64,000 nt of DNA from Micromonospora sp. NBC_01699. Its GTDB lineage: Bacteria > Actinomycetota > Actinomycetes > Mycobacteriales > Micromonosporaceae. The stretch is from NCBI RefSeq assembly GCF_036250065.1, contig NZ_CP109199.1:6448001-6512000 (forward strand), written 5' to 3'. A program made the position numbers and the translations under genes. A model generated the notes under the pieces. That model had not been told where the DNA came from, searched no databases, and saw only the letters and a program-made list of their open reading frames with translations. Shown one piece after another: positions 51,636 to 62,547 of this stretch. Each line of letters begins with the position of its first letter. Positions within the stretch are counted from its first letter, which is position 1.

Positions 51636-52370
51636 CTACCAGCGCCCAAGCCTCGCCGACAACACAGCCAGCGCCGCCACGCCCGCGGTCGACGTACGCA
51701 GCACCGCCGGACCCAGGCGCACCGTCCGCGCACCGACCGCCTCGAATGCGGCCACCTCGGCCGGGGTTATGCCGCCCTCCGGCCCCACCACCAGCACTAT
51801 CTCCCCGCTCGCCGGCAGCTCCACGGTGGAAAGCCCCACCGTCGCCTCCTCGTGCAGCACGAAGCCCGCCGCCGCCCCGGCGATCCGGTCCACCACCCGC
51901 CCGGTCGACTCGTCCGGGGGCCCGGCCACCACCGGCAACCACGACCGGCGGGACTGCTTCGCCGCCTCCCGCGCGGTCGCCACCCACTTCTCCCGCGCCC
52001 GGCCACCCCGCTCACCGCGCCACTGCACCACCGAACGGGACGCCGCCCAGGGCACGATCTCGTCCACCCCGACCTCGGTCATCGCCTGTACGGCCAACTC
52101 GCCCCGGTCCCCCTTGGCGATCCCCTGCACGACCACCAGACGCGGGTCGCACGCATCGTCGTACGCCAACGAGCTGATCCGAAGCTCCAACGTCCCCCGG
52201 CCGACGGCCGTCACCACCGCGCTGGCCGTGCCACCCCGCCCATCCGCGAGCAGCAACCCCTCCCCCACCCGCAACCGCTGCACCGTAGCCGCATGATGCC
52301 CCTCAACTCCCCCCAGCGTGAACACTTCCCCCACCGGCAGGTCCTCCACCAAAAACAACGCCACAGACAC
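51636..52370 (-). CDS. rsmE: 16S rRNA (uracil1498-N3)-methyltransferase RsmE
   Basis: 244 residues. An N-terminal PUA-like part (LFLVEDLPVGEVFTLGGVEG) leads to the SPOUT domain, with ELAVQAMTEVGVDEIVPWAA, ATAREAAKQSRRSWLP and the SAM-binding knot LVVGPEGGITPAEVAAF. It methylates U1498 of 16S rRNA. It stands downstream of dnaJ in the same direction, as in relatives, but palindromes E and F separate the two. ATG 52370 is the first codon. Confidence 0.93.
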   Translation of the reverse strand: MSVALFLVEDLPVGEVFTLGGVEGHHAATVQRLRVGEGLLLADGRGGTASAVVTAVGRGTLELRISSLAYDDACDPRLVVVQGIAKGDRGELAVQAMTEVGVDEIVPWAASRSVVQWRGERGGRAREKWVATAREAAKQSRRSWLPVVAGPPDESTGRVVDRIAGAAAGFVLHEEATVGLSTVELPASGEIVLVVGPEGGITPAEVAAFEAVGARTVRLGPAVLRTSTAGVAALAVLSARLGRW

Positions 52371-52426
52371 GAAGAAAGGCTAACCGCTCCCCCACCCCCA
52401 CCCCCACCCCCAATAAGGCCCCTCAC

Positions 52427-52474
52427 GTAGAAAAAGAGTGGCTACCCCCAAAGGAATAACCACTCTTTCTCTAC
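52427..52474. repeat. Palindrome E: 15-bp arms, one mismatch
   Basis: GTAGAAAAAGAGTGG (52427-52441) pairs with 52460-52474 (one mismatch) around an 18-base loop with CCCCC and GGAATAA. It is markedly AT-rich. A C-rich tract (52388-52412) precedes it, so the layout resembles palindromes A and B. It lies upstream of rsmE and may belong to the leader of that gene. Confidence 0.85.
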
Positions 52475-52537
52475 AACTTGCCAATCACCCCGCCAGCTTT
52501 GACCGCAACCAACGTCGCGAGTCGACCGAGCGCCGCC

Positions 52538-52600
52538 GCGGTGACTTCGTCCGAGGACGACGAGGCGAAGCCTTCGTCGCCCGCAGGACGAAGTCACCGC
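52538..52600. repeat. Palindrome F: 15-bp perfect arms around a GAAGCCTTC core
   Basis: GCGGTGACTTCGTCC (52538-52552) pairs exactly with 52586-52600. The 33-base interior contains a second small palindromic part (GGCGAAGCCTTCG). It lies between the dnaJ stop and palindrome E, and could end the dnaJ transcript. Confidence 0.8.
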
Positions 52601-52629
52601 ACCTGGGCGGCGCGAAGCGGAGCGAGCCG

Positions 52630-52646
52630 CCCCGGCGGAGCCGGGG
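52630..52646. terminator. 7-bp GC hairpin next to the dnaJ stop
   Basis: CCCCGGC and GCCGGGG pair around GGA, nine bases beyond the dnaJ stop codon. Read on the minus strand a run of T precedes rather than follows the stem, so it is not a classical intrinsic terminator; read on the plus strand A bases follow. Confidence 0.5.
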
Positions 52647-52654
52647 CCAAAAAA

Positions 52655-53806
52655 CTAGTGCCCGTTGAACGCGTCTCGCATGCGGGAGAAGAAGCCGCCC
52701 TGTTTGCTCAGCTCGGCCACCTCCTCGCCCCTGGTCTTGGCGAAGTCGCGGAGCATGCGCTCCTGGTCGGCGTCGAGCTTGGTCGGGGTACGGACGTCCA
52801 GGTGGACGAAGAGGTCACCCCGTCCGGTGCCGCGCAGGTGCGGTACGCCACGGGCGCGCAGCCGCAGGGTGCTGCCCGGTTGGGTGCCCGGCTTGACGTC
52901 GACGGGTTCGTCGCTGTCCAGCGTCTTGATGGTGAGCCGGGTGCCCAGCGCGGCGGCGGTCATCGGCACGGTGACCCGGCAGTGCAGGTCGTCGCCCTTG
53001 CGGGAGTAGACGTCGTGGGTGCGTTCGTGGATCTCGACGTAGAGGTCGCCCGCGGTGCCGCCACCGGGGCCGACCTCGCCCTGCTGGGCGAGCCGGATCC
53101 GCATGCCGTCCTCGACCCCGGCCGGGATCTTGACGGTCAGCGACCGGCGGGTACGGACCCGGCCGTCACCGGCACAGGTCGGGCAGGGTTGCGGGATGAC
53201 GGTGCCGTAGCCCTGGCAGACCGTGCACGGCCGGGACGAGACGACCTGGCCGAGGAAGGTCCGCTGCACCGACTGGACCTCGCCGCGCCCACCGCACGCC
53301 TCACAGGTGGCGAGATGGGTGCCGGCGGCGGTGCCCGCACCGGCGCAGGTGGTGCAGAGTACGGCGGTGTCGACGGTGATCGGCGCCTCGACGCCGAAGG
53401 CCGTCTCGTTCAGGTCCAGTTCGAGGCGCAGGATGGCGTCGGCGCCCGGCCGGGTACGTGGCCGGGGCCCCCTGCTCCCACCCGCGGCACCGAAGAAGGC
53501 GTCCATGATGTCCTGGAAGCCGACGAACGGGCCGGCTCCGCCGGGTCCGGCACCACCGCCGCCACCGCCGGGGGCCAGGGGGTCCCCGCCAAGGTCGACG
53601 ATCTGGCGCTTCTGGTCGTCGGAGAGGACCTCGTAGGCGGCGTTGATGTCCTTGAACTTCTCGTGCGCCTCCGGATCCGGATTGACGTCCGGATGGAACT
53701 GCCGCGCCAGCTTGCGGTAGGCGCGCTTGATCTCGTCGTCGGAGGCCCCCCGGCTGACGCCGAGAATCCCGTAGTAGTCCTTGGCCACTGTGTTCCGTGT
53801 CCCCAT
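52655..53806 (-). CDS. dnaJ: Chaperone DnaJ
   Basis: 383 residues. The J domain ([20 protein letters not shown]) has a bona fide HPD in [11 protein letters not shown], followed by a Gly-rich linker. Four zinc-finger CxxCxGxG repeats follow ([32 protein letters not shown]), then the two C-terminal beta domains with [20 protein letters not shown]. It delivers clients to DnaK. It lies 81 bases after hrcA, in the conserved hrcA-dnaJ order, and is probably under the same CIRCE element. Confidence 0.95.
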   Translation of the reverse strand: MGTRNTVAKDYYGILGVSRGASDDEIKRAYRKLARQFHPDVNPDPEAHEKFKDINAAYEVLSDDQKRQIVDLGGDPLAPGGGGGGAGPGGAGPFVGFQDIMDAFFGAAGGSRGPRPRTRPGADAILRLELDLNETAFGVEAPITVDTAVLCTTCAGAGTAAGTHLATCEACGGRGEVQSVQRTFLGQVVSSRPCTVCQGYGTVIPQPCPTCAGDGRVRTRRSLTVKIPAGVEDGMRIRLAQQGEVGPGGGTAGDLYVEIHERTHDVYSRKGDDLHCRVTVPMTAAALGTRLTIKTLDSDEPVDVKPGTQPGSTLRLRARGVPHLRGTGRGDLFVHLDVRTPTKLDADQERMLRDFAKTRGEEVAELSKQGGFFSRMRDAFNGH

Positions 53807-53887
53807 GTCAGTCGTGCCGTCCGCCGATGTTGTCGGGTCAGCTTGTCGGTCGGTTCCGCGCCGGTGCTGCCCGCTGCCCCGGCGCCA

Positions 53888-54910
53888 TCAGTTCTGTGCC
53901 AGTAGGTCGCCCACGTAACGGGCGACCGCGCGTACGGTCGCGATGGTGCCGGGGTAGTCCATTCGGGTCGGCCCGAGCACCCCGAGCCCGCCGAGGATGT
54001 TGCTGCCGGTGCCGTACCCGGTGCTCACCACCGAGGTGGCCCGCAGGTTGTCGATCTCATTTTCGTCGCCGATCCGAATTCGCAGCGTACTGGGTTCGAC
54101 CTCGCCGAAGAGCTTGAGCAGGATGACCTCCTCCTCCAGCGCTTCGAGGATCGGGCGCAGCGAGCCCTGGAAGTCGAGCAGCCCGCCACGGGTCAGGTTG
54201 GCCGTGCCGGCCAGGGCGATGCGTTCCTCGTTTCGTTCGACGAGGGTTTCGAGCAGGACCGTCGCCAGGGTCACCATCGCCGGGCGCAGGTCGGGTGTGA
54301 CCTCGTCGACGAGTGCCTGGACCAGCGGCGGGGTGTCGGAGAGCCGGCTGCCGACGAGTTTCTCGTTGACCAGTCGGCGCAGGTCGGTGACGTCGTCGGC
54401 GAGCAGTGGTGCGGGCATCTCGACCAGGCGCTGTTCGACCCGACCGGTGTCGGCGATCATGACGAACATGAGCCGGGTGGTGGAGATCGGCACGAGTTCC
54501 AGGTGACGTACGGACGAGCGGGCCAGGCTGGGGTACTGCACCACGGCGACCTGCCGGGTGAGCTGGGCGAGCAGCCGGACCGTACGGTGCACCACGTCGT
54601 CGAGGTCGACGGCGCCGACCAGGAAACGTTCGATGGCCCGGCGTTCGGCCGGGGTGAGCGGCTTGACCCGGGAGAGACGGTCGACGAAGAGGCGGTAGCC
54701 CCGGTCGGTGGGCACCCGGCCGGCGCTGGTGTGCGGCTGCCGGATGTAGCCCTCTTCTTCGAGTACGGCCATGTCGTTGCGGACAGTGGCCGGCGACACA
54801 CCGAGTTGGTGCCGTTCGACCAGGGCCTTGCTGCCGACCGGCTCCTGGGTGGATACGTAGTCCTCCACGATCGCGCGCAGCACGTCGAGCTTGCGGTCGT
54901 CGAGACCCAT
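53888..54910 (-). CDS. hrcA: Heat-inducible transcriptional repressor HrcA
   Basis: 340 residues: an N-terminal winged helix ([59 protein letters not shown]), a GAF-like domain and a dimerisation part ending [20 protein letters not shown]. It represses dnaJ-class heat-shock genes by binding CIRCE. ATG 54910 is chosen because GGGAGGTGAGG lies directly upstream. A CIRCE-like palindrome lies 48 bases upstream, so autorepression is expected. Confidence 0.95.
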   Translation of the reverse strand: MGLDDRKLDVLRAIVEDYVSTQEPVGSKALVERHQLGVSPATVRNDMAVLEEEGYIRQPHTSAGRVPTDRGYRLFVDRLSRVKPLTPAERRAIERFLVGAVDLDDVVHRTVRLLAQLTRQVAVVQYPSLARSSVRHLELVPISTTRLMFVMIADTGRVEQRLVEMPAPLLADDVTDLRRLVNEKLVGSRLSDTPPLVQALVDEVTPDLRPAMVTLATVLLETLVERNEERIALAGTANLTRGGLLDFQGSLRPILEALEEEVILLKLFGEVEPSTLRIRIGDENEIDNLRATSVVSTGYGTGSNILGGLGVLGPTRMDYPGTIATVRAVARYVGDLLAQN

Positions 54911-54957
54911 CCTCACCTCCCTGCGACCGGGTCGGTGCGAGCACCCGGGCCACCAGT

Positions 54958-54984
54958 CTGGCACTCGACTGTAACGAGTGCCAG
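54958..54984. promoter_or_regulatory. CIRCE operator upstream of hrcA
   Basis: CTGGCACTC, nine bases, then GAGTGCCAG. The GCACTC-N9-GAGTGC core is the HrcA-binding CIRCE layout (TTAGCACTC-N9-GAGTGCTAA), with the outer TTA/TAA replaced by CTG/CAG so the arms still pair over nine bases. It lies 48 bases upstream of the hrcA start. Confidence 0.92.
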
Positions 54985-55186
54985 TCTACGACGCGGGCCC
55001 ACCCGGTTGCGATGATCGACCTCGCGCCGCCAGGAGAACCTGGTTGACCCGGTGGCGGAGATCATGGGTGATCTGGTGGACCGTAACCGACCCGATGTCG
55101 GCACAACAGCTTCAGTCGGCAATTGTCCACCGGTCGTCACCCGTGGTAGGTGGCGTCGCTTGATCGATACCCCTACCGTGACCACC

Positions 55187-55861
55187 ATGACTGAACCACC
55201 CCGCCCTCCCGGAGAGGGCGGCAACGGCGGTCACCCGCCGGAACCGCCGACCGCTCCGTTCACGTCGCCGGGCTCGTACCCGAGTCCCGGTGAGGCTCCG
55301 CCGCCCGGGTACGGCCCGCCGCCGGCCGCCCCGCAGTACGGCTCCCCTCCGCCAGCCCCGCAGTACGGCGCACCGGACGCGCCCGGCGGCGGCTATCCCC
55401 CGCCCGGTGGCTACCCGCCACCGGGTGGTTATCCCCCGCCCGGTGGCTACCCCCCGCCGGGTGGTTACCCGCCCGCCGGCGGTGGCTACCCGCCGCCCGG
55501 CGGCTACCCGGGCGGCCCGGTCCCGCACGGGTACGCGAACAGCGACGAGAAGACCTTTGCCCTGATCGCGCACTTCGGCGGCATCGTCGTGGGTTTCATC
55601 GCCCCGTTGATCTCGCTGTTGGCGAAGGGCAAGGAGTCGCCGACCGTACGGGTGCACGCGGTCGAGGCGCTCAACTTCCAGATCACCTGGGCCGTCGCCA
55701 CGTTGGTCGCGGTGATCCTCGGGGTCTGCTCGTTCGGGCTCCTCGCCTTCCTTCCCTTGATCACCTGGGCCGTGGTGGTCGTCTTCTCGATCATCGGCGG
55801 TCTCAAGGCGAACGAGGGTGCCGTCTACCGGTACCCGATGACGTACCGCCTGGTGAAGTAG
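55187..55861 (+). CDS. DUF4870 domain membrane protein with GYPPPG repeats
   Basis: 224 residues. About 120 N-terminal residues are a Pro/Gly/Tyr-rich tail with PPPGGY-like repeats. The rest is a DUF4870 domain (TFALIAHFGGIVVGFIAPLI, then ALNFQITWAVATLVAVILGV) with three hydrophobic helices. The function of DUF4870 is unknown; the tail probably lies in the cytoplasm. ATG 55187 is chosen, since the frame further upstream is not conserved-looking. The repeat DNA (about 55390-55515) uses 18- and 21-base units. Confidence 0.85.
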   Translation: MTEPPRPPGEGGNGGHPPEPPTAPFTSPGSYPSPGEAPPPGYGPPPAAPQYGSPPPAPQYGAPDAPGGGYPPPGGYPPPGGYPPPGGYPPPGGYPPAGGGYPPPGGYPGGPVPHGYANSDEKTFALIAHFGGIVVGFIAPLISLLAKGKESPTVRVHAVEALNFQITWAVATLVAVILGVCSFGLLAFLPLITWAVVVVFSIIGGLKANEGAVYRYPMTYRLVK

Positions 55862-55870
55862 CTGTCGTGC

Positions 55871-55906
55871 GCTGGCTCGGGTCGGTCCGAACCGGCCCGA
55901 GCCAGC
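55871..55906. terminator. 11-bp bidirectional terminator-like hairpin
   Basis: GCTGGCTCGGG (55871-55881) pairs exactly with 55896-55906, with a further CGGT/ACCG pairing inside the loop. It lies between the convergent DUF4870 and hemW genes, whose stops are at 55861 and 55923. Confidence 0.75.
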
Positions 55907-55922
55907 ACGGGGGGCCGCCGGC

Positions 55923-57146
55923 TCAGGGCAGCAGGTCGCGTACCACGGCGTCGGCGAGCAGTCGGCCGCGCAGGGTCAGCACCGCCCGGCCGGCCGCGTA
56001 CTCGGGCCGGCTGAGCAGACCGTCGGCCAGGGCCCGGTCCGCTCCGAGTCGGCCGGCGTCGTCGAGCCCGGCCAACGGCAGACCGGAGTCCAGCCGCAGC
56101 CGCAGCATCACGTCCTCCATGTGCCGATCGTCACCGGTGAGCAGTTCCCGCGCCTGACCGGGAGACGCACCGGCGGCGAGGCGGTCCGCGTACGCCGTGG
56201 GGTGTTTGACGTTCCACCACCGCACGCCGCCGACGTGGCTGTGTGCCCCCGGACCGAGGCCCCACCAGTCCCCGCCGGTCCAGTAGAGCAGGTTGTGCCG
56301 GCACCGGGCGTCGGCGGTGCGGGCCCAGTTGGAAACCTCGTACCAGGAGAAACCGGCCGCGCCGAGGGCGGCCTCCGCGGCCAGGTAGCGGTCCGCCGCC
56401 ACGTCGTCACTCGGGTACGGCAGCTCGCCGCGCCGCATCCGACCGGCCAGCCGGGTGCCGTCCTCCACGATCAGGGCGTACGCGCTGACGTGGTCGACGC
56501 CCGCCCGAGTGACCGCGGCCAGCGAGGCGGCGAAGTCGTCGGCGGTCTCGCCCGGCGTGCCGTAGATCAGGTCCAGGTTCACGTGGTCGAACCCGGCGTC
56601 ACGCGCCTCCAGCGCGGCCTGGACCGCCCGTCCCGGGGTGTGCTTGCGGTCGAGCAGGGCGAGCACCCCGGCGGCGGCGGACTGCATACCCAGCGAGATC
56701 CGGGTGTAGCCGGCGGCCCGCAGCGTCTTGAGCGACTCCGGGGTCACCGATTCCGGGTTCGCCTCCGTGGTGACCTCGGCGTCGGCGGCCAGCCCCCAGG
56801 TCCGGTCGATCCCGTCCAGGATCCGGGCCAGCTCGTCGGCGGGCAGCAGGGTCGGGGTGCCGCCGCCGACAAAGACGGTGTCCACCCGCCCCGGCGGGGC
56901 CTCGCCCAGCACCCGCCCGGCCAGCGCCAGCTCGGCCAGCACCGAGTCGGCGTAGCCGTCCCGGCCACCACCGCCGCCGAGTTCGGTGGCGGTGTACGTG
57001 TTGAAGTCGCAGTATCCGCACCGGCTGGCGCAGAAGGGCACGTGCACGTAGACCCCGAACCCCCGGGCGCCGACGGCGGCCAGGGCGGTACGGGGCAGCG
57101 AACCGTCAGCGGGTACGGGTTCACCTTCGGGGAGGACGCCGGGCAT
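55923..57146 (-). CDS. hemW: Radical SAM heme chaperone HemW-like
   Basis: 407 residues. The radical SAM cluster is VHVPFCASRCGYCDFNTYT (CxxxCxxC), followed by VDTVFVGGGTPTLLP, EVTTEANPESVTPESL, RISLGMQSA, VNLDLIYGTPGET and a C-terminal HemN-like domain (RHNLLYWTGGDWWGLGPGAH). HemW proteins handle heme rather than acting as coproporphyrinogen oxidases. ATG 57146 is the first codon. It lies in the hrcA-dnaJ neighbourhood, as in relatives. Confidence 0.92.
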   Translation of the reverse strand: MPGVLPEGEPVPADGSLPRTALAAVGARGFGVYVHVPFCASRCGYCDFNTYTATELGGGGGRDGYADSVLAELALAGRVLGEAPPGRVDTVFVGGGTPTLLPADELARILDGIDRTWGLAADAEVTTEANPESVTPESLKTLRAAGYTRISLGMQSAAAGVLALLDRKHTPGRAVQAALEARDAGFDHVNLDLIYGTPGETADDFAASLAAVTRAGVDHVSAYALIVEDGTRLAGRMRRGELPYPSDDVAADRYLAAEAALGAAGFSWYEVSNWARTADARCRHNLLYWTGGDWWGLGPGAHSHVGGVRWWNVKHPTAYADRLAAGASPGQARELLTGDDRHMEDVMLRLRLDSGLPLAGLDDAGRLGADRALADGLLSRPEYAAGRAVLTLRGRLLADAVVRDLLP

Positions 57147-57163
57147 GCGACTAGTGTGCCGGC

Positions 57164-57949
57164 ATGACCGCAGCCGCTGACACTCTCGTCCGGGTGTCGA
57201 CCGCCGCCGGGGTGACCACGCTCACCCTGGACAGCCCGCGCAACCGCAACGCGCTCTCCACCCCGCTGATGACCCAGCTGCTCGCCGCCCTGGCCGACGC
57301 TGTGACCGACGACACCGTACGGGTGGTGGTGCTGTCGCATAACGGGCCGGTGTTCTGCTCCGGTGCCGACCTGAAGGAGACCGCGGCGGCGTTCGACAGC
57401 GGCTCGGTGCCGGCCGGGATGCTCGGCGACGTACTCGCCGCCGTTGCGGAGTGCCCGAAGCCGGTCCTCGCCCGGATCGCCGGACCGGCCCGCGCGGGCG
57501 GCCTGGGCCTGATCGCCGCCGCCGACATAGCGCTCTGTGCCCGGGAGGCGACGTTCGCCTTCACCGAGGTACGGATCGGGGTGATCCCGGCGGTGATCTC
57601 GGCGACCGTATTGCCCCGGTTGCAGCCGCGCGCCGCCGCCGAGCTGTACCTGACCGGCGAGACCTTCGACGGGGAGCGGGCCGAGCGGATCGGGCTGGTC
57701 AGCCGGGCGGTGCCGGCCGACGAGCTGGACGCGGCCGTGGCCGACTACTGCGCCGCCCTGGTCCGGGGTGCGCCCGGCGCCCTGGCCGGGACCAAGGAGC
57801 TGCTGTCCCGACCGGCCGGTGCCGACCTGCGGGCCGAACTCGCCCGGCTCGGCGCCCTGTCGACCGGCTACTTCCGGTCCGAGGAGGGGCGGGAGGGAAT
57901 CCTCGCGTTCCGCGAGAAACGGCCGGCTCGTTGGGTACCCGGGGCCTGA
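57164..57949 (+). CDS. Enoyl-CoA hydratase/isomerase family protein
   Basis: 261 residues, a crotonase fold: NRNALSTPLMTQLLAALADA, VLSHNGPVFCSGADLKETAA, IAGPARAGGLGLIAAADIAL and FAFTEVRIGVIPAVISATVL. The first catalytic Glu of typical hydratases (GGxxE region) is replaced here by GGLGL, while the Glu in FTEVR is retained, so the activity may be different (hydratase with altered mechanism, isomerase or lyase). It is divergent from hemW, with 17 bases between starts. Confidence 0.86.
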   Translation: MTAAADTLVRVSTAAGVTTLTLDSPRNRNALSTPLMTQLLAALADAVTDDTVRVVVLSHNGPVFCSGADLKETAAAFDSGSVPAGMLGDVLAAVAECPKPVLARIAGPARAGGLGLIAAADIALCAREATFAFTEVRIGVIPAVISATVLPRLQPRAAAELYLTGETFDGERAERIGLVSRAVPADELDAAVADYCAALVRGAPGALAGTKELLSRPAGADLRAELARLGALSTGYFRSEEGREGILAFREKRPARWVPGA

Positions 57950-58139
57950 ACAGCGGCGGACGGGGTTGGTCACCGGTATGGAACCGATGAAGATCGAATG
58001 AGCACAGGTCTGCCGGGAAAACAAGGCTGGCCGAGAGTATGGCGACGGGACGTACGCTAGGCGCTGTTCGACGATCATCGCCGGCCCGGACGGGCCGGGG
58101 ATCGACGCGGACGGGTCGGGCCGACCGGACGAGCAGGGG

Positions 58140-59003
58140 GTGCGGGTGCGGACGAGAGCGATGGTTGCCGCCGGTGTGGCGCTCGCGGCGGTTGCCGCCT
58201 TCGGGGTCTATCTCGGTTCGCGCGAGATCGTCGGCAAGCTGCCGCTGCCCACGGCCGTGCGGGGCTGCACCGTCGAGGCCGACGGTCGGGTCAACCTGAA
58301 CCCGGAGCAGATGGCGAACGCCGCCACGATCGCCGCGATCGGCACCCAGCGCAAGATGCCCGAGCAGGCCGTGATCGTCGCCCTCGCCACGGCGTTCCAG
58401 GAGTCCAGGTTGGAGAACCTGGCCGGCGGCGACCGCGACTCGATCGGTCTGTTCCAGCAGCGCCCGAGCCAGGGCTGGGGCACCCCGGAGCAGATCCGGG
58501 ACCCGCGCTACGCGGCAAACAAGTTCTACGCCGCGCTGAAGAAGGTCAAGGGCTGGGAACAGATGCGGGTCACCGACGCCGCCCAGAAGGTGCAGCGGTC
58601 GGCGTTCCCCGAGGCGTACGAGAAGTGGTCCGACGAGTCGGCCGTACTCACCAGGGCGCTGCTCGGCAACGCGACCGGGGCCGTCTCCTGCACCGTCGGC
58701 AGCAAGCCGCTGCTGCGTGGCGACGCCGCCGCGACCGCGCTCACCACCGGGCTCAACCTGGACTGGGGCAGGTTGCAGACGACGGCGCCGGCCGAGCTGA
58801 CCGGTCTGGCGGTGCCCGCGGCCAGCGTCCAGACCGGCTGGCGCTACGCCCACTGGCTCGTCTCGCACGCGGGCGACAACGGCGTGAAGCGGGTCAGCTT
58901 CGAGAATCTGGAATGGACGGCCGACGAGGGTTCGTGGGCGCCGATCACCGACGGGTCGGCCAACTCGACGCTGGTCGTGGCCGAGGTCTACGCCGAGGGA
59001 TAG
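58140..59003 (+). CDS. Secreted or anchored protein, lysozyme-fold-like
   Basis: 287 residues with an N-terminal hydrophobic segment (AMVAAGVALAAVAAFGVYLG) acting as signal or anchor. The core VIVALATAFQESRLENLAGG, DSIGLFQQRPSQGWGTPEQI and ARYAANKFYAALKKVKGWE-like stretches recall a lysozyme/SLT-type fold, with Glu in FQESR at the catalytic position. Homologous proteins are widespread in actinomycetes but are mostly uncharacterised. GTG 58140 is chosen. Converges with the MOSC gene. Confidence 0.75.
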   Translation: MRVRTRAMVAAGVALAAVAAFGVYLGSREIVGKLPLPTAVRGCTVEADGRVNLNPEQMANAATIAAIGTQRKMPEQAVIVALATAFQESRLENLAGGDRDSIGLFQQRPSQGWGTPEQIRDPRYAANKFYAALKKVKGWEQMRVTDAAQKVQRSAFPEAYEKWSDESAVLTRALLGNATGAVSCTVGSKPLLRGDAAATALTTGLNLDWGRLQTTAPAELTGLAVPAASVQTGWRYAHWLVSHAGDNGVKRVSFENLEWTADEGSWAPITDGSANSTLVVAEVYAEG

Positions 59004-59019
59004 GACACCGGCGGTTCCG

Positions 59020-59673
59020 CTAGCCCGGCCGGCCGGCGGTCCGCCGCTCGGCGCGCTCCCGCAGGTGGGCCGGGAGTTCCGGTACGTCGAGCAGGCGCGG
59101 CAGCAGTTCCGGGCTGATGTTGAGGGCGCGGAACGTCTCCCCGATGGTGATTCCGTGTGCCGGTCGGTGCACCACCGTCACCGAGTCGCCGACCGTCACC
59201 TCGCCCTCACGGAGCACCCGCAGGTACGCCCCCGGCAGCGCCCGCGCGACGAACCGCTTGATCAGGTCCCGTACGTCCCAGAAGCCGGCGAACGTCCGGC
59301 ACGGCGTACGCGGCTGGCTCACCTGTAGCAGCGCCGAACCGACCTGCCACTGCTCGCCGATGACCGCCCCGGTCAGGTCGACTCCCTCGGTGGAGAGGTT
59401 CTCGCCGAAGCCGCCCGGCGGGATCTCCCGCCCCAGTTCCCGCGACCACCAGTCGGCGTCCTCGCGGGCGTACGAGTAGACCGCCTTGTCCGGCCCGCCG
59501 TGGACCGAGAGTTCGCCGACGAAGTCGCCGGCCACCCCGCCGGTGCGCAACGCCACCGGTTCCGTCGTCGGCCGCTTGTCGATGCCGGTGCGTCCGCTCG
59601 GGTCGCCGGCCCAGGCCGCCCGCGTCACCAGGCCCAGGTTGACCGAAACAACTCTGCCCGTCATGTTCCACAC
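59020..59673 (-). CDS. MOSC domain protein
   Basis: 217 residues. VVSVNLGLVTRAAWAGDPSG, GDFVGELSVHGGPDKAVYSY, PPGGFGENLSTEGVDLTGAV and the Cys in PRTPCRTFAGFWDV match MOSC proteins of the YiiM type, which use the Moco-linked Cys to reduce N-hydroxylated bases or carry sulfur. A C-terminal helical part (LLPRLLDVPELPAHLRERAE) is present. ATG 59673 is the first codon. Confidence 0.88.
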   Translation of the reverse strand: MWNMTGRVVSVNLGLVTRAAWAGDPSGRTGIDKRPTTEPVALRTGGVAGDFVGELSVHGGPDKAVYSYAREDADWWSRELGREIPPGGFGENLSTEGVDLTGAVIGEQWQVGSALLQVSQPRTPCRTFAGFWDVRDLIKRFVARALPGAYLRVLREGEVTVGDSVTVVHRPAHGITIGETFRALNISPELLPRLLDVPELPAHLRERAERRTAGRPG

Positions 59674-59696
59674 CCTACGACGCCCCCGAGACGTAC

Positions 59697-59736
59697 GGCA
59701 GGGGCGCCGGACCGGGTTCGGTCGGACGCCCCTGCC
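59697..59736 (-). terminator. Terminator-like hairpin after the GlsB-type gene
   Basis: GGCAGGGGCG (59697-59706) and CGCCCCTGCC (59727-59736) form a 10-base stem beyond the stop of the stress membrane protein gene (minus strand) and just upstream of the MOSC gene. Confidence 0.65.
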
Positions 59737-59767
59737 ATGTCGTACGGGGAGGTGCTGTTACCGGGGG

Positions 59768-60049
59768 TCAGTAGCGGCTGACGCTGCGGCGCCCACCGAC
59801 ACCGGCCACGATGGCCACCGCGATCGCCGCGACGACAACCTGTACCAGCAGCTCGCGCCAGTCGATGCCGGCGGTCTCGGTGGCGATGCCGGCGGCCCGT
59901 GCGATCACGGTGCCGAGCAGCGCGGCGCCGACGCCGATCAGCATGTGCAGCCAGATCGGCATGTTCTGCTTGCCGGGCACGACCAGGCGGCCGAGGGCGC
60001 CGACGATCAGGCCAACAATGAGTGCGGTGATGATGCCAACAACAGTCAT
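59768..60049 (-). CDS. GlsB/YeaQ/YmgE family stress membrane protein
   Basis: 93 residues. VGIITALIVGLIVGALGRLV, then the Gly-rich LHMLIGVGAALLGTVIARAA and a third helix form the small 'transglycosylase-associated' membrane protein family, found under acid, osmotic or envelope stress; no enzymatic activity is known. ATG 60049 is preferred because AGGAGACGACCG precedes it. Confidence 0.9.
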   Translation of the reverse strand: MTVVGIITALIVGLIVGALGRLVVPGKQNMPIWLHMLIGVGAALLGTVIARAAGIATETAGIDWRELLVQVVVAAIAVAIVAGVGGRRSVSRY

Positions 60050-60130
60050 CGGTCGTCTCCTACTCGGGTCATTCACACCCTGTCGTGTGCTGACCGGTTA
60101 GTGCCCGACCCGTCGAAATCTCAAACCGAC

Positions 60131-60654
60131 TCAGAGTCCCAGTTGTCGCGCGGCTGCCCGAACGGCCTCGTTCATGGTCTCGAAGGCCAGTTTGGGAGGG
60201 TCGGCCAACTCGAACCACGCCATCTCGGACGCCTCCGCCGGGTCGAGCCGGATCTCACCGGCGTCGATCGCGGCAAAATAGAACACATCCAGTACGGGCA
60301 GCGTCTCGCCCTGGTACTCGTAGCTGCCGAGGTACATGCCAACACAGTCGCCGAGGGTGACCTCGACGCCGAGTTCCTCCCGTCCCTCCCGGACGGCGGC
60401 GGCGCTCGGGTGTTCCCAGCCGTTGCAGAAGCCGCCCGGCGTCGCCCACTGCCCGGAGCAGGGCTCGGCGGCGCGCAGCAGGCCCAGGAAGCGGGGCGTG
60501 ACCGGGTCGCCGTCGAGCACGATCAGGCAGGCGGTCGGGCGGGGGTTGACGAACAGGTTGTAGCCACAGCGACCGCAGGCGATGGGCGGGGCGCCGGCCA
60601 GCGGCGCCCCGCAGCGCGGGCAGAACGAGGCGTCCGGCCCGTACGCCCGCAGGG

Positions 60655-60658
<4 letters not shown>
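60131..60658 (-). CDS. NUDIX hydrolase with zinc ribbon (NudC-like)
   Basis: 175 residues. A zinc ribbon ([10 protein letters not shown] and CGRCGYN) is followed by a NUDIX domain with box [20 protein letters not shown] ending LGV. It resembles NADH pyrophosphatase/NudC-type proteins, but the longer NudC N-terminus is absent, so the substrate may be another nucleoside diphosphate. GTG 60658 overlaps the lepA stop (GTGA), suggesting it is made from the lepA transcript. Confidence 0.9.
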
Positions 60659-62547
<1,889 letters not shown>

